A program made the position numbers and the translations under genes. Below, piece after piece: positions 46,248-58,981 of a DNA stretch of 64,000 nt. How positions within the stretch are numbered: the stretch's first letter is position 1; each line of letters begins with the position of its first letter. Below the pieces are notes generated by a model. The model saw only the letters and a program-made list of their open reading frames with translations. It searched no databases and was not told where the DNA came from. This stretch comes from Asterella californica (lineage: Eukaryota; Streptophyta; Marchantiopsida; Marchantiales; Aytoniaceae). The DNA is taken from positions 992,001-1,056,000 of the forward strand of contig JAYKYS010000019.1 of assembly GCA_036924285.1 (NCBI GenBank), in the 5' to 3' direction.

Positions 46248-48695
46248 TTACGGAGATCTTTTCAGAAGAGTGACTGGTGTTTCCAACAGAGAAGATGTAG
46301 TGGCTGCTTCCTTGGGTGGAAGACCAGAAGAGTGTCTTCCCTCGACTGGGGGCTGTTCCCGTGAGACAGGTGTTGCCGTAGTCGGTGTAGGAAGTTGCTG
46401 TACTATCTTCCGTCTCTTCTCCAGCTCTTCTTGCATGATCGCTTCAACCTCTTGTCTAATGTCAGGAGCAAAGTACTTCGGATCTTCTCGGTCGTAAGTA
46501 GGAGAAGACGGCCGCTCAGGAAAAGATGACCTCTCCTTACGCTGCTTCTTCTTCTTGACGTCCTTCTGACGAGATTTTGACTTCCCTTTGCTTCTGGTAC
46601 TTACCTTGAACACAGCTTCATCCAAGACTTCCTCCGGAGGCCAACTATCTGAATTCGGGTCAGGATTCCAAACAGTACCATCCGTCAAAGTGAAAGATGA
46701 CGCTTCTTCAGGTGTCTTCATCTTCTGAGCTGCAGTCGTCTTCTGCAGCTGAGGTTCCTTTCCTTCGCGCTTCCCGGGGTTTGGTTCGTCTTCCTCGATA
46801 TGGAGACAATCCGTACAATCTCCAGGATCTTCTTCTTTTACCGTGATGTGCTGTATCACTGCTAACTCGAGCTTGGAAGTTGATGCTGCTTCTGCAGGAG
46901 ACGTGGTATCTGCAAATCTCACCATTTGTCGTGGTCGTAAGGTATGAGGACAATTCTCTGTGAAATGACCGGCTTCCTTACAGTTCCCACACAAGGGCAC
47001 TTGCCCAATCTGTCTTCTCGGGTGAGGACAGATGGACCACCAGTGTCCTATCTCTCCACAATTATTGCACGCTCCAGGAAGAGGGTTGAGAGGTCGTTGT
47101 GATGAAGAAGGCTGCCATGGCGTCTTGGTCTGTACATTGCTAGCTCTATCCCTAGGTACATAACGATTATATTGGGCGGGAGGCGTAGGAGTGAAGGGTT
47201 GTATCGTCTCGATTCTATAGCAAGTTTCCCCACTGGGATCGTGTAGATATCCCTCATTGTCTTCTTCCCATCCTGCCCAGTTGACAGCTTGGTCCTGCGT
47301 ACACTGATCTCTGGTGTGCCCGGAAGAGTGACAAAGGTTGCACCAAAGGTTTGGCCGGGAAGCCGTAGACTGCTTCCGCTTGTCCTTCTGGTTCAGAAGA
47401 TGAACTTTCAGGTCGGCAAACTGCTTCAGAACCTCATCGATGCGGGGATCAGGTGCAGACTATATGATCTGAGTTTGAGGCATCTTCTGCACAACTTTCT
47501 CCCTTGCTCGCGTCTTCTCCTTCTTCTTCTTCCGCGCCTTCTTCTCTTGTTCAGATTCGGATTCTGAACTTTCGACAGTAGACTCTTCAGAAGTAGAAGA
47601 TGCTTCTGAATCACTGTTATCAGTTTCAGTGGACTTGGACTTCCTCTTGGACTTCCGAGAAGACTTCTTCGACTTCTTGGACTTCTTCGAGGTCTTCCCT
47701 CTGTCTTTCGTCATATTCCGAGTGATGCTCGAGGTTTCATACTGCTCGGCATGCTTCTGTACCTCTGCTAAATCATCACCTCCTCTTCTTCTGCAGTACA
47801 ATTCCATATCTTAAGACAATCCTCCCAAGTACTAGTCCACAGCTTGCTGAGCACAGTAGCCGGGTCTTCCTTGGTTCTGAGGGATGTGATCTAGGAGATC
47901 TTCAAACCTCTCGGTGTAATCCCTCTGTGTCTCTTTCTTCTTCCGTTCGAGCCTCTCAAGCTCTATGAGGGTCATACGATCGTAGCCCACTCCTCTGAAC
48001 CTCTTCATAAAAGCTGCCTTCAGAGAAGCCCAAGCGGCCATTACTACACCATCATCCAACATCTTACTCATCCACTTCCTTCTCTTCCCTACGATCAAAC
48101 TGGGAAATACACGGAGTCTGTCAACATCAACGTCTTCCTTGTTGGATCTAGAGATGGTCTCGAACATCGTGATGAAGTCGTCCGCGTCAACATCATCGTC
48201 GTACGGATGGTACTTCTGCCGAGTGTGAGAAGCTATGTCGACTGCCGGCTGGTGCGACTGCCAACTTCTTTCTTCCTCAGGTCCAGGTGGTGGAGATGGT
48301 TTTCTCGAAGATCCAGGCCTGTCTGAATCACGAAGGTCGTCTTCTGAGTCAGAACTACTGTCACTGCTACCTTCCGAGACGTCTGGAACAATCTCCTCTA
48401 GTCTTCTCTCACCTTGAGAAGCTTCTTCCGCGCTTGGGAAGACGTCTTCCGAGTAACCAGTACCAAAATCTACTTTATACACGTGATCACCCGGTTGGTG
48501 TCTGTCTTCGCCAAAGATTATGCTCGAGATGGAAGGCTCTTCTAACTCTACCGATCGGATCTTCCTGAGCTCTTCTTTTTTCTTTTGGTGTCTCAGGGAT
48601 ATCCGCTGCTCTCTAGAAGCGGTTCGCTGGGGTGAATTAACCCACTCAGGATCTTTACCCGTGCGTCTTCTGCTTCTTCCTCCGGTCGGAGACAT
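46248..48695 (-). pseudogene. gag of element B (several stops)
   Basis: The ATG at 48695 has the same sequence context as in C. The capsid-like region (YHPYDDDVDADDFITMFET) and the Lys/Ser linker are present. So are three knuckles: the first with CNLCHSSGHTRDQC, the second with CNNCGEIGHWWSIC, the third with CGNCKEAGHFTENC. Stops: TAG for Trp near 47832 (AVD-YLGG), TAA near 47811, TAG for Gln near 47460 (TQII-SAPD) and TAA for Tyr at 46247. All are in one frame, so gag and pol share a frame in B as well. Confidence 0.88.
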
Positions 48696-49040
48696 CCACC
48701 AGAGTACTGAGAACCGATGTCTCTATTCTTCTACCACTAGATCCGGGAGACCAAATGACTGAACAACCGATCACAAGTTCAGAACGTCTTCTTCTCCTGC
48801 TTCTGGTTGCACTCACTGCAATCTTCCAAGATCGAGTCTTCCAAGAAGCTCTTGGAAGCAAGGAAGCGGCTTCTTCCAACTTTCCCTGATGTATCTTATC
48901 AGCTTCTGGTTGCGGTTCCTGTCTTCTAGCAAGATAGAGTCCCACAACACATTCAACTACAATCGAAGTTAGTTCGAAATGAACCTAACTAATGGCACAC
49001 AGATCCATGAAGCTTAGAACAGAAGTTACTAAGTTGAAAT
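48696..49040 (-). other. 5' leader of element B
   Basis: These are 345 bases between PBS and gag, the same length as in C. The minus-strand frame 48655-48945 is open for 96 codons from a GTG, in register with the one in C. Nothing else was recognised. Confidence 0.5.
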
Positions 49041-49057
49041 CCCCGGCAGCGGCGCCA
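49041..49057 (-). other. Primer binding site of element B, tRNA-Asp type
   Basis: The minus strand reads TGGCGCCGCTGCCGGGG. It differs at one base (C for T at position 9) from the TGGCGCCGTTGCCGGGG complementary to plant tRNA-Asp. A 17-base spacer separates it from the LTR end at 49075. Confidence 0.88.
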
Positions 49058-49074
49058 AAAATGATGCTCACATA

Positions 49075-52000
49075 TGTAGTGACGCAAGATTACTCCTTTT
49101 GCCCATTTAGTATACAAGATATCGTTCCCACAGAGGATTTACGTAAGTAATCGCTGCTCTAAGTTCTAGGATCTGTTCAAACACACAAACACACGGGTTT
49201 TGCCTAAAAAGCCCGTCTTCTCACAAAACCACACAAAACCACACGTCTTCCAGACACGCCACATGGTGCTTTGGAACTAAACAAACAACTACCAACTAAA
49301 ATATCACATAATTATTCACAGGGAAGCTCGGGAAGACGATCTTCCTGCTTCAAGGTTGCTTCTTCCGGTCTTCTCGATACCGTCTTCCCGAAGCGATTCT
49401 TGTCTTCTGGGGGTTCAGCTCGTCTTCTCACACCTCCAGAAGGCTGCCCTGCTTCGCAGAAGTCGACTAGTAACGGTCGTTACACCTTATTCTCACACTC
49501 ACATTCCAACGGGTTAGATTAATCACAGGGTGTATGCCCACTGTAGCCTTCCCAGGCTTCTGCCTACGGAAATGGTCTTCCTGCAGCACTACAACGACAT
49601 TCACCTTCACGGAAGCTCAATAGAAGTCTCGGAAGCTCACTAGAAGAAGGTAAGAAGATGGGGAAGATGGGAGAAGATGGGGAAGATAAGAAAATCCAAA
49701 CAAGAGAAAACAAGATGAAAAGAGTAAATTAAGATTCCGACAGGCTTCTAGTCCGGATCTTGACTAACAAGCCATCCCTGCTTGTAATAGTTTGGGGAGG
49801 AAGACAACAAATGTGAGTACTGTTGCACCGTCTTCCACTCGAGGATGTCGTCTTCTGTTGTGGGAAGAAGGCTTCTTTCTTCTTCACTTCGCTGCTCTGA
49901 CTGCTCTGTCTTCTGGGATCCCTTACCCAAGAGACCGTTCGTACGTAGATCCCAAATGCTCTACTGCACTTCCACAACTGCTGACAGTCACCGCCACTCA
50001 AGAAGAACACTTCCCATGCACAATTGGGAGCGAATTCAAGGAACCCACCATCCATAAGACATGAACAAAGCTTCTGCACTCAAATCCACAATCTATTCCC
50101 CGAGAAGAAGTCACAATGGCATTGGGAAGCTCACTCCCTCTACTTCCTGCGTCTACTCCTCGACACACCAGTCTAGCTAACAGGACTGCACGAGGATGCC
50201 GTTCCCTGTTCCTAGACTGTCCACTACTTCTATCTACATCTTCGAACCACTGCTGGTGCGAGTATGCAGACCCCTCCTGTGTATTCCAAGACTATTCGTA
50301 TGTTTCCAACAACGGGTGTAGTGCGAAGAACTATCTATCCGGTGTCTTCTCTCTAATGTGTCTAGTCTGCCTGCACCATAGAATCGATGTGTATGTGCAG
50401 TCGCTACAGAATTCTACAGAACTGGCAGAACTCTATCACCTACTCTACGATCCTACTTATGTCGCTGCCATGAGAACCAGGGGAGACGACCACCAGGGAG
50501 AGAGAGGCGCTGACAGGAGGTTGCTACCTCACATGCAAGCGGTTCCCCGGCCCGAATTGGCTATCCACCTTGTCCTTCCTACGCTACCTATGCTGCCACA
50601 TGGTATCCTAACTAATATTACATGGAAAAACTGCCACCCTTAAGATAACATGTTCGATCCTACTATATTTGGAATTGTCAATGGAGTTACTAACTACTCA
50701 GATTGCACGGAGGCAATCTCTACCTGATCTGCTCCTATCGGAGCTCCTAACGTAGCTTCTGATAAGCTAGAAAGCCTTGCAGTTACCTCGGGTGTCACTG
50801 AGGTGGCTTCCTCCTCATCGTCCTTGGCTGGCTCTGCTGTCGCTGCTGCTGCGTCTTCCTCGGCTTCGGCTTCTGCTTCGGAAGACAGAAGCGTCTTCTG
50901 GGAAGCGGAGTCGACCGGTGCTTCTTCCGTCTTCTAAGACACGGGTGCGGGACTAGGGACCATGAGGACCTCATAGGGATCCGGGGAAGTCGCTTCCTCC
51001 ACGCGGAATACCTGGGAAGACGGCTCGTCTTGATGTCTTCCAGAAGACATCTTGTCTTCCGGGGCGTCTTCTGGAGTCTTCTCGGCTTCCAACGATGTCA
51101 CCACCAAGTGCACAGCGAGGTCGAACTCCTCCTTCTCCATTCCGGATCTAGTCGATGATGCTGGAGCGTGGGAAGATGCGGTTGCAAGTGTCGGAAGCGA
51201 GGGAAGACCATAAAGTGTCTTCACTCCTTCTATCTGTCGATCCAAGTACCTGAACATGCTCTCCCGGCATTCCACCAACATTGCTTTGGACTCGCTGTCC
51301 CATCCTCTAGCTAAGGTAAGTAACTTCCTACCCGCGGTGTAGTTGAACTTCTTCCGAAGCGCTTCCACCGACTGTGCCAGCATCTTCTGTGCACGGGCCT
51401 CTGCTGCTTCCCTCTACGTCTTCTCAACTGCAGCTCGCGCTTCTACGGCTTCTCGTTGCATCTTCCATATGGTCTGATCTTCTGCGAGGGCGGTGATCTT
51501 CTCCCGCACTCGGGTGACTTCCTGATTACGCTGCTGTACTCGCGCTTGCAACTCCTGGTTGCTCTTCCGAAGCTGCACCATCTCCTTGGCAGAAGCGGCT
51601 GCTTCCGCCTTGTACTCGGTTGCAAGCTTCTCCGTGGTGCGGAGACTAGCTTCCAGCGACTCCGTCTTCTTCTGGTCTTCTCCCTGTCGCAGCAAGATGC
51701 GCAGGCCGAATCCAGGTTGTAAGGGCCTCTCTTGTGCCTTCGCCCTCTTCTCCAGCAACTCCATAGCTGGCTGGATCTCCTTCTGGAAGTAGGCACTGAA
51801 CTCCTCCAGTCGTCTTCCTGCGGAAGACAAGTCCTTCTCCACCACTCGCTCCGCGGTGTCGACTTCGTCTTCCAGAGGCAAGGAAGCCTCTTCCACCACG
51901 ATGAGCTTCATCTTCTGCGCACGAGAAGAAGCTACTCTTCTCATCTTCCGGGGTGGAAGACTCCCCATGGCAGGAGCGGCTCTCTTCTTTGCGCTTCCTT

Positions 52001-52910
52001 GCATCGCAGCAGGAGCGCCCATCCATCCTTCGTCTTTTGGAGTCTTCGGAAGACTCCCAAGCGTTGCAGCAGCGGTCTTCTGCTCTGATCGGATACTCAG
52101 CAGGTCTTCTTCCGAGTCGGACTCCGATCTTGAATGAATGAGGGAGATGGATATCCTCGATACACTTCTGGGACCCATCTTCCTCAGTGGCGTGGCGTCT
52201 TCCGACCCATTAGACTCATCTTCCCTCACCAGAAGCGTCTTCTGGTGAGAGCCGGGCCTCAGCTGTGGCATCAGAGTGGGAGGGGGCGTTGCTGCTGCCT
52301 CTTGGTCATCGTCTTCCGAGGTCTCCTCCTTCACCTCCTGTCGCTCCGTTGGTCCATACCCTACCAGCTGATCTTCCCTAAGATCTCTCACAGCTACATA
52401 CAAGTAGCAGAGGAAGGGCGTCAAGTGTCCTCCCGCCGGGGTACCCAAGTATGCTAGCTCCGTCTGTACATAGTTGTGGATGTACGCGCCCAAGTAGATG
52501 GGCACTCTGTCATCCCACACTGATTCCAGGAATTCCATGTCCTGATCTCCTAAGTACCTTGTCTTCTGCGCTTTCCCCTTGGGAAAGAGATGCAGAAACA
52601 ACTTCGCTAGAAGTCGCTTCTTCAGCTCCTGGTAAGATTCAATCTTCCAACCGTTCCTCCCCTGCCTGTCTTCCACGAAAAGACAGGTGGTGCTCCCAGG
52701 CACATGCCACGAACTCACGATCCTAGGCAAGATCTTCTTCTCGTACCAATATCCTCGGTTCTCAGTCTCTAGCCTGTGAAAAGCCCTGCGCCACCAATCT
52801 TCAGTCCAGGAAGACGGTCTTCCTTGAGCTACTCCTGCCTTCGCAGGTACACGGTTACGAGGTGGCAACGCTGCCCACACCTCCTCCAGAAGTCCTTGAT
52901 CTGCGATGTG
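49075..52910 (-). repeat. 5' giant LTR of element B, left part
   Basis: It begins TGTAGTGACGCAAG. It holds the downstream noncoding 1.6 kb (49075-50693) and most of the ORF. It is cut by solo LTR D inside the codons for ADQGLLEE. Joined with 58876-60992 it gives about 5.95 kb. Confidence 0.88.
50694..52910 (-). pseudogene. LTR-borne protein, 5' LTR of B, residues from about 37 to the end
   Basis: It continues the N-terminal piece at 58876-58981. Together they total 2,319 coding bases plus the short target duplication, so no indel is present. TAG replaces CAG for Gln at 51411-51413 (AAVEKT-REA) and near 50934 (PVS-KTEE). By chance the frame of the inserted LTR D end reads into it without a stop, giving a fused open frame from 52982 to 51414. 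Confidence 0.8.
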
Positions 52911-54529
52911 GATAGTGACGTAGGATTTCTCCTTTTGCCCATTTAGTATACAAGATATCGTTCCCACAGAAGATTTGCACAAGTAACGCTGCTCTAAGTT
53001 CTAAGATCTGTTCAAACACACAAACACACGGGTTTTGCCTAGAAATCCCGTCTTCTCACAAAAACCACACAAAACAACACGTCTTCCAAACACGCAAAAA
53101 TGATGCTCTGGACCCAAACAAACAACTACCAATTACAATATCATACAACTATTCACAGAGAAGCTCGAGAAGACGATCTTCCTGCTTCCAGATTGCTTCT
53201 TCCGGTCTTCTCGATACCGTCTTCTCGAAGCGATTCTTGTCTTCTGGGGGTTCAACTCGTCTTCTCACACCTCCAGAAGGCTGTCCTGCTTCGCAGAAGT
53301 CGACTAGCAACGGTCGTTACACTTTATTCTCACACTCACAATCCAACGGGTTAGATAAATCACAGGGTGTATGCCCCCTGTAGCCTTCCCAGGCTTCTGC
53401 CTACGGAAGTTGTCTTCCTGCAGCACTACAACGACATTCACCTTCACGGAAGCTCAATAGAAGTATCGGAAACTCACTAGAAGAAGGTAAGAAGATGGGG
53501 AAGATGGGAGAAGATGGAGAAGATGAGAAAAGCCAAACAAGAGAAAACAAGATGAAAAGAGTAAATTAAGATTCCGACAGGCTTCTAGTCCGGATCTTGA
53601 CTAACAAGCCATCCCTGCTTGTAATAGTTTGGGGAGGAAGACAACAAACGTGAGTACTGTAGCACCGTCTTCTACTCGAGGATGTCGTCTTCTGTTGCGG
53701 GAAGAAGGCTTCTTTCTTCTTCACTTCGCTGCTCTGACTGCTCTGTCTTCTGGGATCCTTTACCCAGAAGACCGTTCGTACGTAGATCCCAAGTGCTCTA
53801 CTGAACGTGTCAAGCTACACTCCACAACTGTTGACATTCACCGCCACTCAAGAAGAACACTTCCCATGCACGATTGGGAGCGAATTCAATACATTCCACC
53901 ATCCAGAAGACATGAGCGAAGCTGCTGCACTCAAATCCACAATCTATTCCCCGAGAAGAAGTCACAATGGCATTGGGAAGCTCACTCCCGCTACTTCCTC
54001 CGTCTACTCCTCGACACACCAGTTTAGGTAACAGGACTGCACGAGGATGCCGTTTCCTGTTTCTAGACTGTCCACTACTTCTATCTACATCTTCGAACCA
54101 CTGCTGGTGCGAGTATGCAGACCCCTCCTGTATATTCCAAGACTATTCGTATGTTTCCAACAACGGGTGTAGTGCGCTAAGGCTGTCTCTGCTCTAATGT
54201 GTCTCGCCTGCCTGTCTGTAGAATCGGTGTGTATGTTCAGTTACTACAGAATTCTACAGAACTGGCAGAGCTCCACTTCCTACTCTACGATCCTACTTAA
54301 TCATCTGCCTCGAGAGTCAGGGGAGACGACCACCAGGGAGAGAGAGAGAGGCGCTGACAAGAGGTTGTCACCTCACATGCATGCGGTCCCTCTTCCCAAT
54401 TAGCCCTCCACTGTGTTACTCCTACGCTACCTATGTTGCCACATGAGGTCCTAACTATTTTTACATGGAAAACTGCCACCCTTAAGATAGCATGTTCTGG
54501 AATCTGGAAGTGTCGATTGAGTTTGCTAA

Positions 54530-56843
54530 CTACTCTGATTGCTCGGTGGCAATCTCCACATTATCTGCTCCTACCGGAGCTACTACCTCGACTTCTGATG
54601 GGCTGGGAAGCCCTGCACTTACCTCGGGTACCACTGAGGTAGCTTCCCTCTCCTCGCTCTTCGCTGGCCCTGCTGTTTCTGCGGCTGCGTCTTCCTCGGC
54701 TTCGACTTCGGAAGACGGAATGGTCTTCTGGGAAGACGAGTCGAATGGTGCGTCTTCGGTCTTCTGAGGCACAGATGCAGTACTAGGGACCATGGCGACC
54801 TCATAGGGGTCCGGGAAAGTCGCTTCCTCCACGCGGAATACCTGGGAAGACGTCTCGTCTTCCAGTCTTCCAGAAGACATCATGTCTTCCGGGGCGTCTT
54901 CTGGAGTCTTCTCGTCTTCCAACGCTGTCACCACCAAGTGTACAGCGAGATCGAACTCCTCCTTCTCCATTTCGGACCCAGTCGAGGGTGCTGGGGCTTG
55001 GGAAGATACGGTTGCAGGTGTCGGAAGTGAGGGAAGACCATAAAGTGTCTTCACTCCTTCTATCTGTCTATCCAGGTACCTTAACATGCTATCTCTGCAT
55101 TCCACCAACCTCGTCTTGGACCCGCTGTCCCATTCCCTAGCTAAGGTAAGTAACTTCTTATCCGCGGTGAAGTTGAACTTCTTTCCGAAGCGCTTCTACC
55201 GACTGAGCTAGCATCTTCTGCGCACGAGCCTCCGCTGCTTCCCTCTGCGTCTTCTCCACTGCAGCTCGCGCTTCTGCGGCTTCTCGCTGCATCTTCCAAG
55301 TGGTCTGCTCTTCTGCGAGGGCAGTGATCTTCTCCCGCACTCGGAGAACTTCCTGATCGCGCAGCTGTATTCGCGCCTGCAACTCCTGGTTGCTCTTCCG
55401 AAGTTGCATCGACTCCTTGGCAGAAGCGGCTGCTTCCGTCTTGTACCTGGCTGCAAGCTTCTCCGTGGTGCGGAGACTAGCTTTCAGCGACTTCGTCTTC
55501 TGCTGGCTGTCTTCCTGTCGTAGCAAGGTGTGCAGGCCGAATCCAGGCTGTAAGGGCTTCTCCTGTGCCCTCGCTCTCCTCTCCAGCAACTCCATAGCGG
55601 GCTGGATCTCCTTCTGGAAGTAGGCACTAAACTCCTCCAGTCGTCTTCCTGCGGAAGACAAGTTCATCCCCACCACTCGCTCGGAGGGGTCGACCTTGTC
55701 TTCTAGAGGCAAGGAAGCCTCTTCCACTACTACGGCCTTCATCTTCTGCGCACGAGAAGAAGCTACTCTTCTCATCTTCCGGGGTGGAAGACTCCTCGTG
55801 GCAGGAGCGGCTCTCCTCTTTGCGCTTCCTCGCATCGCAGTAGGAGCGCCCATCCATCCTTCGTCTTCTAGAGTCTTCGGAAGACTCCCAGGTGTTACAG
55901 AAGCTGTCTTCTACTCTGATCGGGTACTCAGCAAGTCTTCCTCCGAGTCCGACTCCGATCCTGAATGAATGAGAGAGATGGGTGTCCTCGATACACTTCT
56001 GTGACCCATCTTCCTCACTGGCGTGGCGTCTTCCGACCCACTAGACTCGTCTTCTCTCACCAGAAGCGTCTTCTGGTGAGAGCCGGGTCTCAGCTGTGGC
56101 ATCAGAGTGGGAGGGGGCGTTGCTGCTGCCTCTCGGTCATCGTCTTCCGAGGTCTCCTCCTTCACCTCTTGTCGCTCCGTTGGCCCATACACTGCCAGCT
56201 GATCTTCCCTAAGATCCCCCATGGCTACATACAAGTAGCAGAAGAAGGGCGTCAGATGTCCTCCCGCCGGGGTACCCAAGTATGCTAGCTCCATCTGTAC
56301 ATAGTTGTGGATGTACGCGCCCCAGTAGATTGGCACTCTGTCATCCCACATTGATTCCAGGAACTCCACGTCATGATCTCTTAAGTACCTTGTCTTCTGC
56401 GCTTTTCCCTTGGGGAAAAAATGCAGAAACAACTTCGCCAAAAGTCGCTTCTTCGGCTCCCGGTAAGACTCTATCTTCCAACCGTTCCTCCCCTGCCTAT
56501 CTTCCACGAAAAGGCAGGTGGTACTCCCAGGCACATGCCATGAACTCACAATCCTAGGCAAGATCTTCTTCTCGTACCAATATCCTCGGTTCTCGGTCTC
56601 AGGCCTGTGAAACGCCTTACGTCACCAGTCTTCAGTCCAGGAAGACGGTCTTTCTCGAGCTACTCCTGCCTTCGCAGGTACACGGTTACGTGGTGGTAAC
56701 GCGGCCCACACCTCCTCCAGAAGCCCTTGATCTGCGAGGTTCCAATCCCACAGGAAGAAGTCGAGACCCAACTCCTTGAGGAAAGGAGTGGCCTCGGCCA
56801 ATTCTGCCGTGGGTAACACCAAGCCTCGCGGATGCATCGACAT
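54530..56843 (-). pseudogene. LTR-borne protein in D (frameshift and two stops)
   Basis: It starts at ATG 56843 (MSMHPRGLVLPTAELAEATP). Stops: TGA for Trp at 56622 (TEDW-RK) and TAG for Gln at 55911 (TRSE-KTAS). One extra T near 55180 shifts the frame at LRKKFN. The end reads ATEQSE as in E rather than ASVQSE, and the acidic tail differs (SSEVEAEEDAAAETAGP). D therefore belongs to another sublineage than A, B and C. Confidence 0.78.
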
Positions 56844-57735
56844 ACCTGGAAGATCTGTTGCACTAAACCACAAGCACCTACTGTGAGCTGAAGGCTCAGT
56901 TCTTCCCGAGTGCCCACACTCTAGCTTCTACTTCTCAGAAGACGAAACTAGTCTTCCAGAAGACAGCTACTCCGTCTTCCGGGATTCTAACAGTACTTCC
57001 TAGATAGCTCTCGTCTTCCGAGCTATATCTAAACAATCCTATCTAAGCAAGGCCTCGCATGGATTACCAAGAAGACAACCCACCTTGCATTACATCCTAC
57101 TTCCTATTAGAAGATACAAGATATGCGAGAAGTAGAATATGAGAAAGGTTCAGAAGATGGTTGCGGGCTCATGCGGTGACAGTGGCCTCTGGGAAGACAC
57201 TTGGGACAGCTTCCGATTCAATTTCTTTCTCGGAAGACTTCTCGAAGTCAGACTTCCCTTCACTGGTCTCACCTGTCTTCGTCTTCCTACACGCAATCTA
57301 TCCTCACAACAGACTCAAGACAACTGCACTCTGTTCTTCTGACTTCTCACCTCTCATACGCACTCATAAGAAGCTTGCTGCATGATGGGAAGACATGACC
57401 CTCGATCATTCCCTCCGGATTCTGCCAGCAAGACTTCTCACAACTCTCTTCTAAGTTCGGGAAGAAGAAGGAACGGCTGCTATGGGTCGGACAGAAGAGA
57501 CCCGAATGGACCCTCGCGTCTTCTCGCTCATTTTGCCAGCCTTCCAGTCTTCTAGTCTCTCTAGGAAGATGGGGAGTTGAGAAGCTTGGAAGACCGGGAG
57601 GCACAGGCCTAGTTCTCGACTTCCAACTTCTCGAAATAACAAAACAACTCACCACTCCACTCAGGATTCGTACCAAGCCTCTCTAAACACAAAAGCAAAG
57701 CAAATCCACTCTTGATACGAATTGTGTTCAGTCGA

Positions 57736-57777
57736 CTTCCGAAGACAGTCTTCCGAAGACGGTCTTCCGAAGACAGT
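57736..57777. repeat. 14-bp tandem unit, three copies
   Basis: Three units of CTTCCGAAGACRGT lie in perfect tandem. The same place has one unit in A (about 10799), two in B (22495; about 59870) and two in C (32087; about 43646). Confidence 0.85.
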
Positions 57778-58875
57778 CAAGTTCAAGAAGCGTCTTCCGA
57801 AGATGTTCCCATCTTCCGAATCGTCTTCTGTTCCAAGTTTCGGGAATAGAGAGGTAGGGGGGTAGGGAAATTGATAGTTGGGGTCTCCAATTTGAGGGCT
57901 AGGAGTAGAGAAGCTCGAATTGAGCTCGGAAAGAAGCAAGGAGATGTCTCGACAGAAATTGGGCAGCGCTTCCGCGCCCAATGTCTCAATAGAAAGAATG
58001 GGGGTGGGGTAATCGATCAGGCTGCCTGCACACAATCAAGGAAGCGCGGGGAGTACCAAGAAAAGGCGAGAAGAAGTGGGAGGGGAAAAGAACAGGGAGA
58101 AGAACCTCTACAGTTTTCTTCGGCTCCCTGAGTTGCCTTCGACCTCCGCGCGCTTCTGGCTCTTGTCCTAGCTTCCAATGCGACTCCACACGACTGCGCC
58201 TGCTGTCAATTTCGGTCCACACCTCGATTCCACCTCTGCTTCTACTCGCCACTCTTCACTGTCAGCTTCTCGGAAGCTCCACAAAAACGCCTTCGCTTTC
58301 TCTGTTGTTTGTGCTCCCGCAATTCGATCTCACCCTTCGCCTAGCTGCCAACTTACTCTCTCCTACCTCGATGTCTCACTTGATTCCTCTCTCAATGCTA
58401 GCTCGCGAAACTCACTCTCTCAATCGATCTTCTTCAGGCGCGATGTGCTGCGGGAAGTTAGAAGGTGCCTAATGTGCTTCCTCACGCCTCTTCTCCGCAG
58501 ATTAGGGGTTCTCGTCCTTGGTGTCTTCCTGACCTACCTACCTATTCGGTGCGTTCCAGTAGGTACACCTACTGTCTTACCCGAAAACTCGTGGTTGGTC
58601 CTTCGCGGTCGCTGTCTTCTGGAAGATAGGTGTCTTCCGCCGTCTTCTCATCTTCCGCCGTCTTCTCGTCTTCTGAAGACGCAACTGAGAATACGATCTT
58701 CCGAAGACGGTCGTCTTCTGAAGAAGTCAACTTCTTATTACAAACAGCTCTTAAGATCATCTTCCTGTTAAGGAAGACGTAACCTTAAGTAACAACGCTT
58801 CTTCAGTTATACAAACAAGTCATTATTCTTAAAAATTTCAAAAATTCGTACATCCTGTAATTTGTGGGCACCACA

Positions 58876-58981
58876 TGTTCCAATCCCACAGGAAGAAGTC
58901 GAGACCCAACTCCTTGAGGAAAGGAGTGGCCTCGCCCAATTCTGCCGCTGGTTACATCAAGCCTCGCGGATGCATCATCAT
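58876..58981 (-). pseudogene. LTR-borne protein, 5' LTR of B, first 35 residues
   Basis: The ATG at 58981 opens MMMHPRGLM-type codons and runs to FFLWDWN, where D cuts in. The remainder is 50694-52910. Confidence 0.75.

Larger units (their letters stand above)
52911..58875 (-). mobile_element. D: solo giant LTR inserted in the 5' LTR of B
   Basis: It is one LTR unit of 5,965 bp with no PBS, gag-pol or PPT. It ends GGGCACCACA on the right and (GA)TAGTGACGTAGG on the left. The flanks read ATGTG on the left and ATGTT on the right. The coding length of the interrupted ORF supports a 4-5 bp duplication. This is what LTR-LTR recombination leaves behind. The upstream 2.0 kb (56844-58875) and downstream 1.6 kb (52911-54529) hold no convincing gene. 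Confidence 0.82.
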
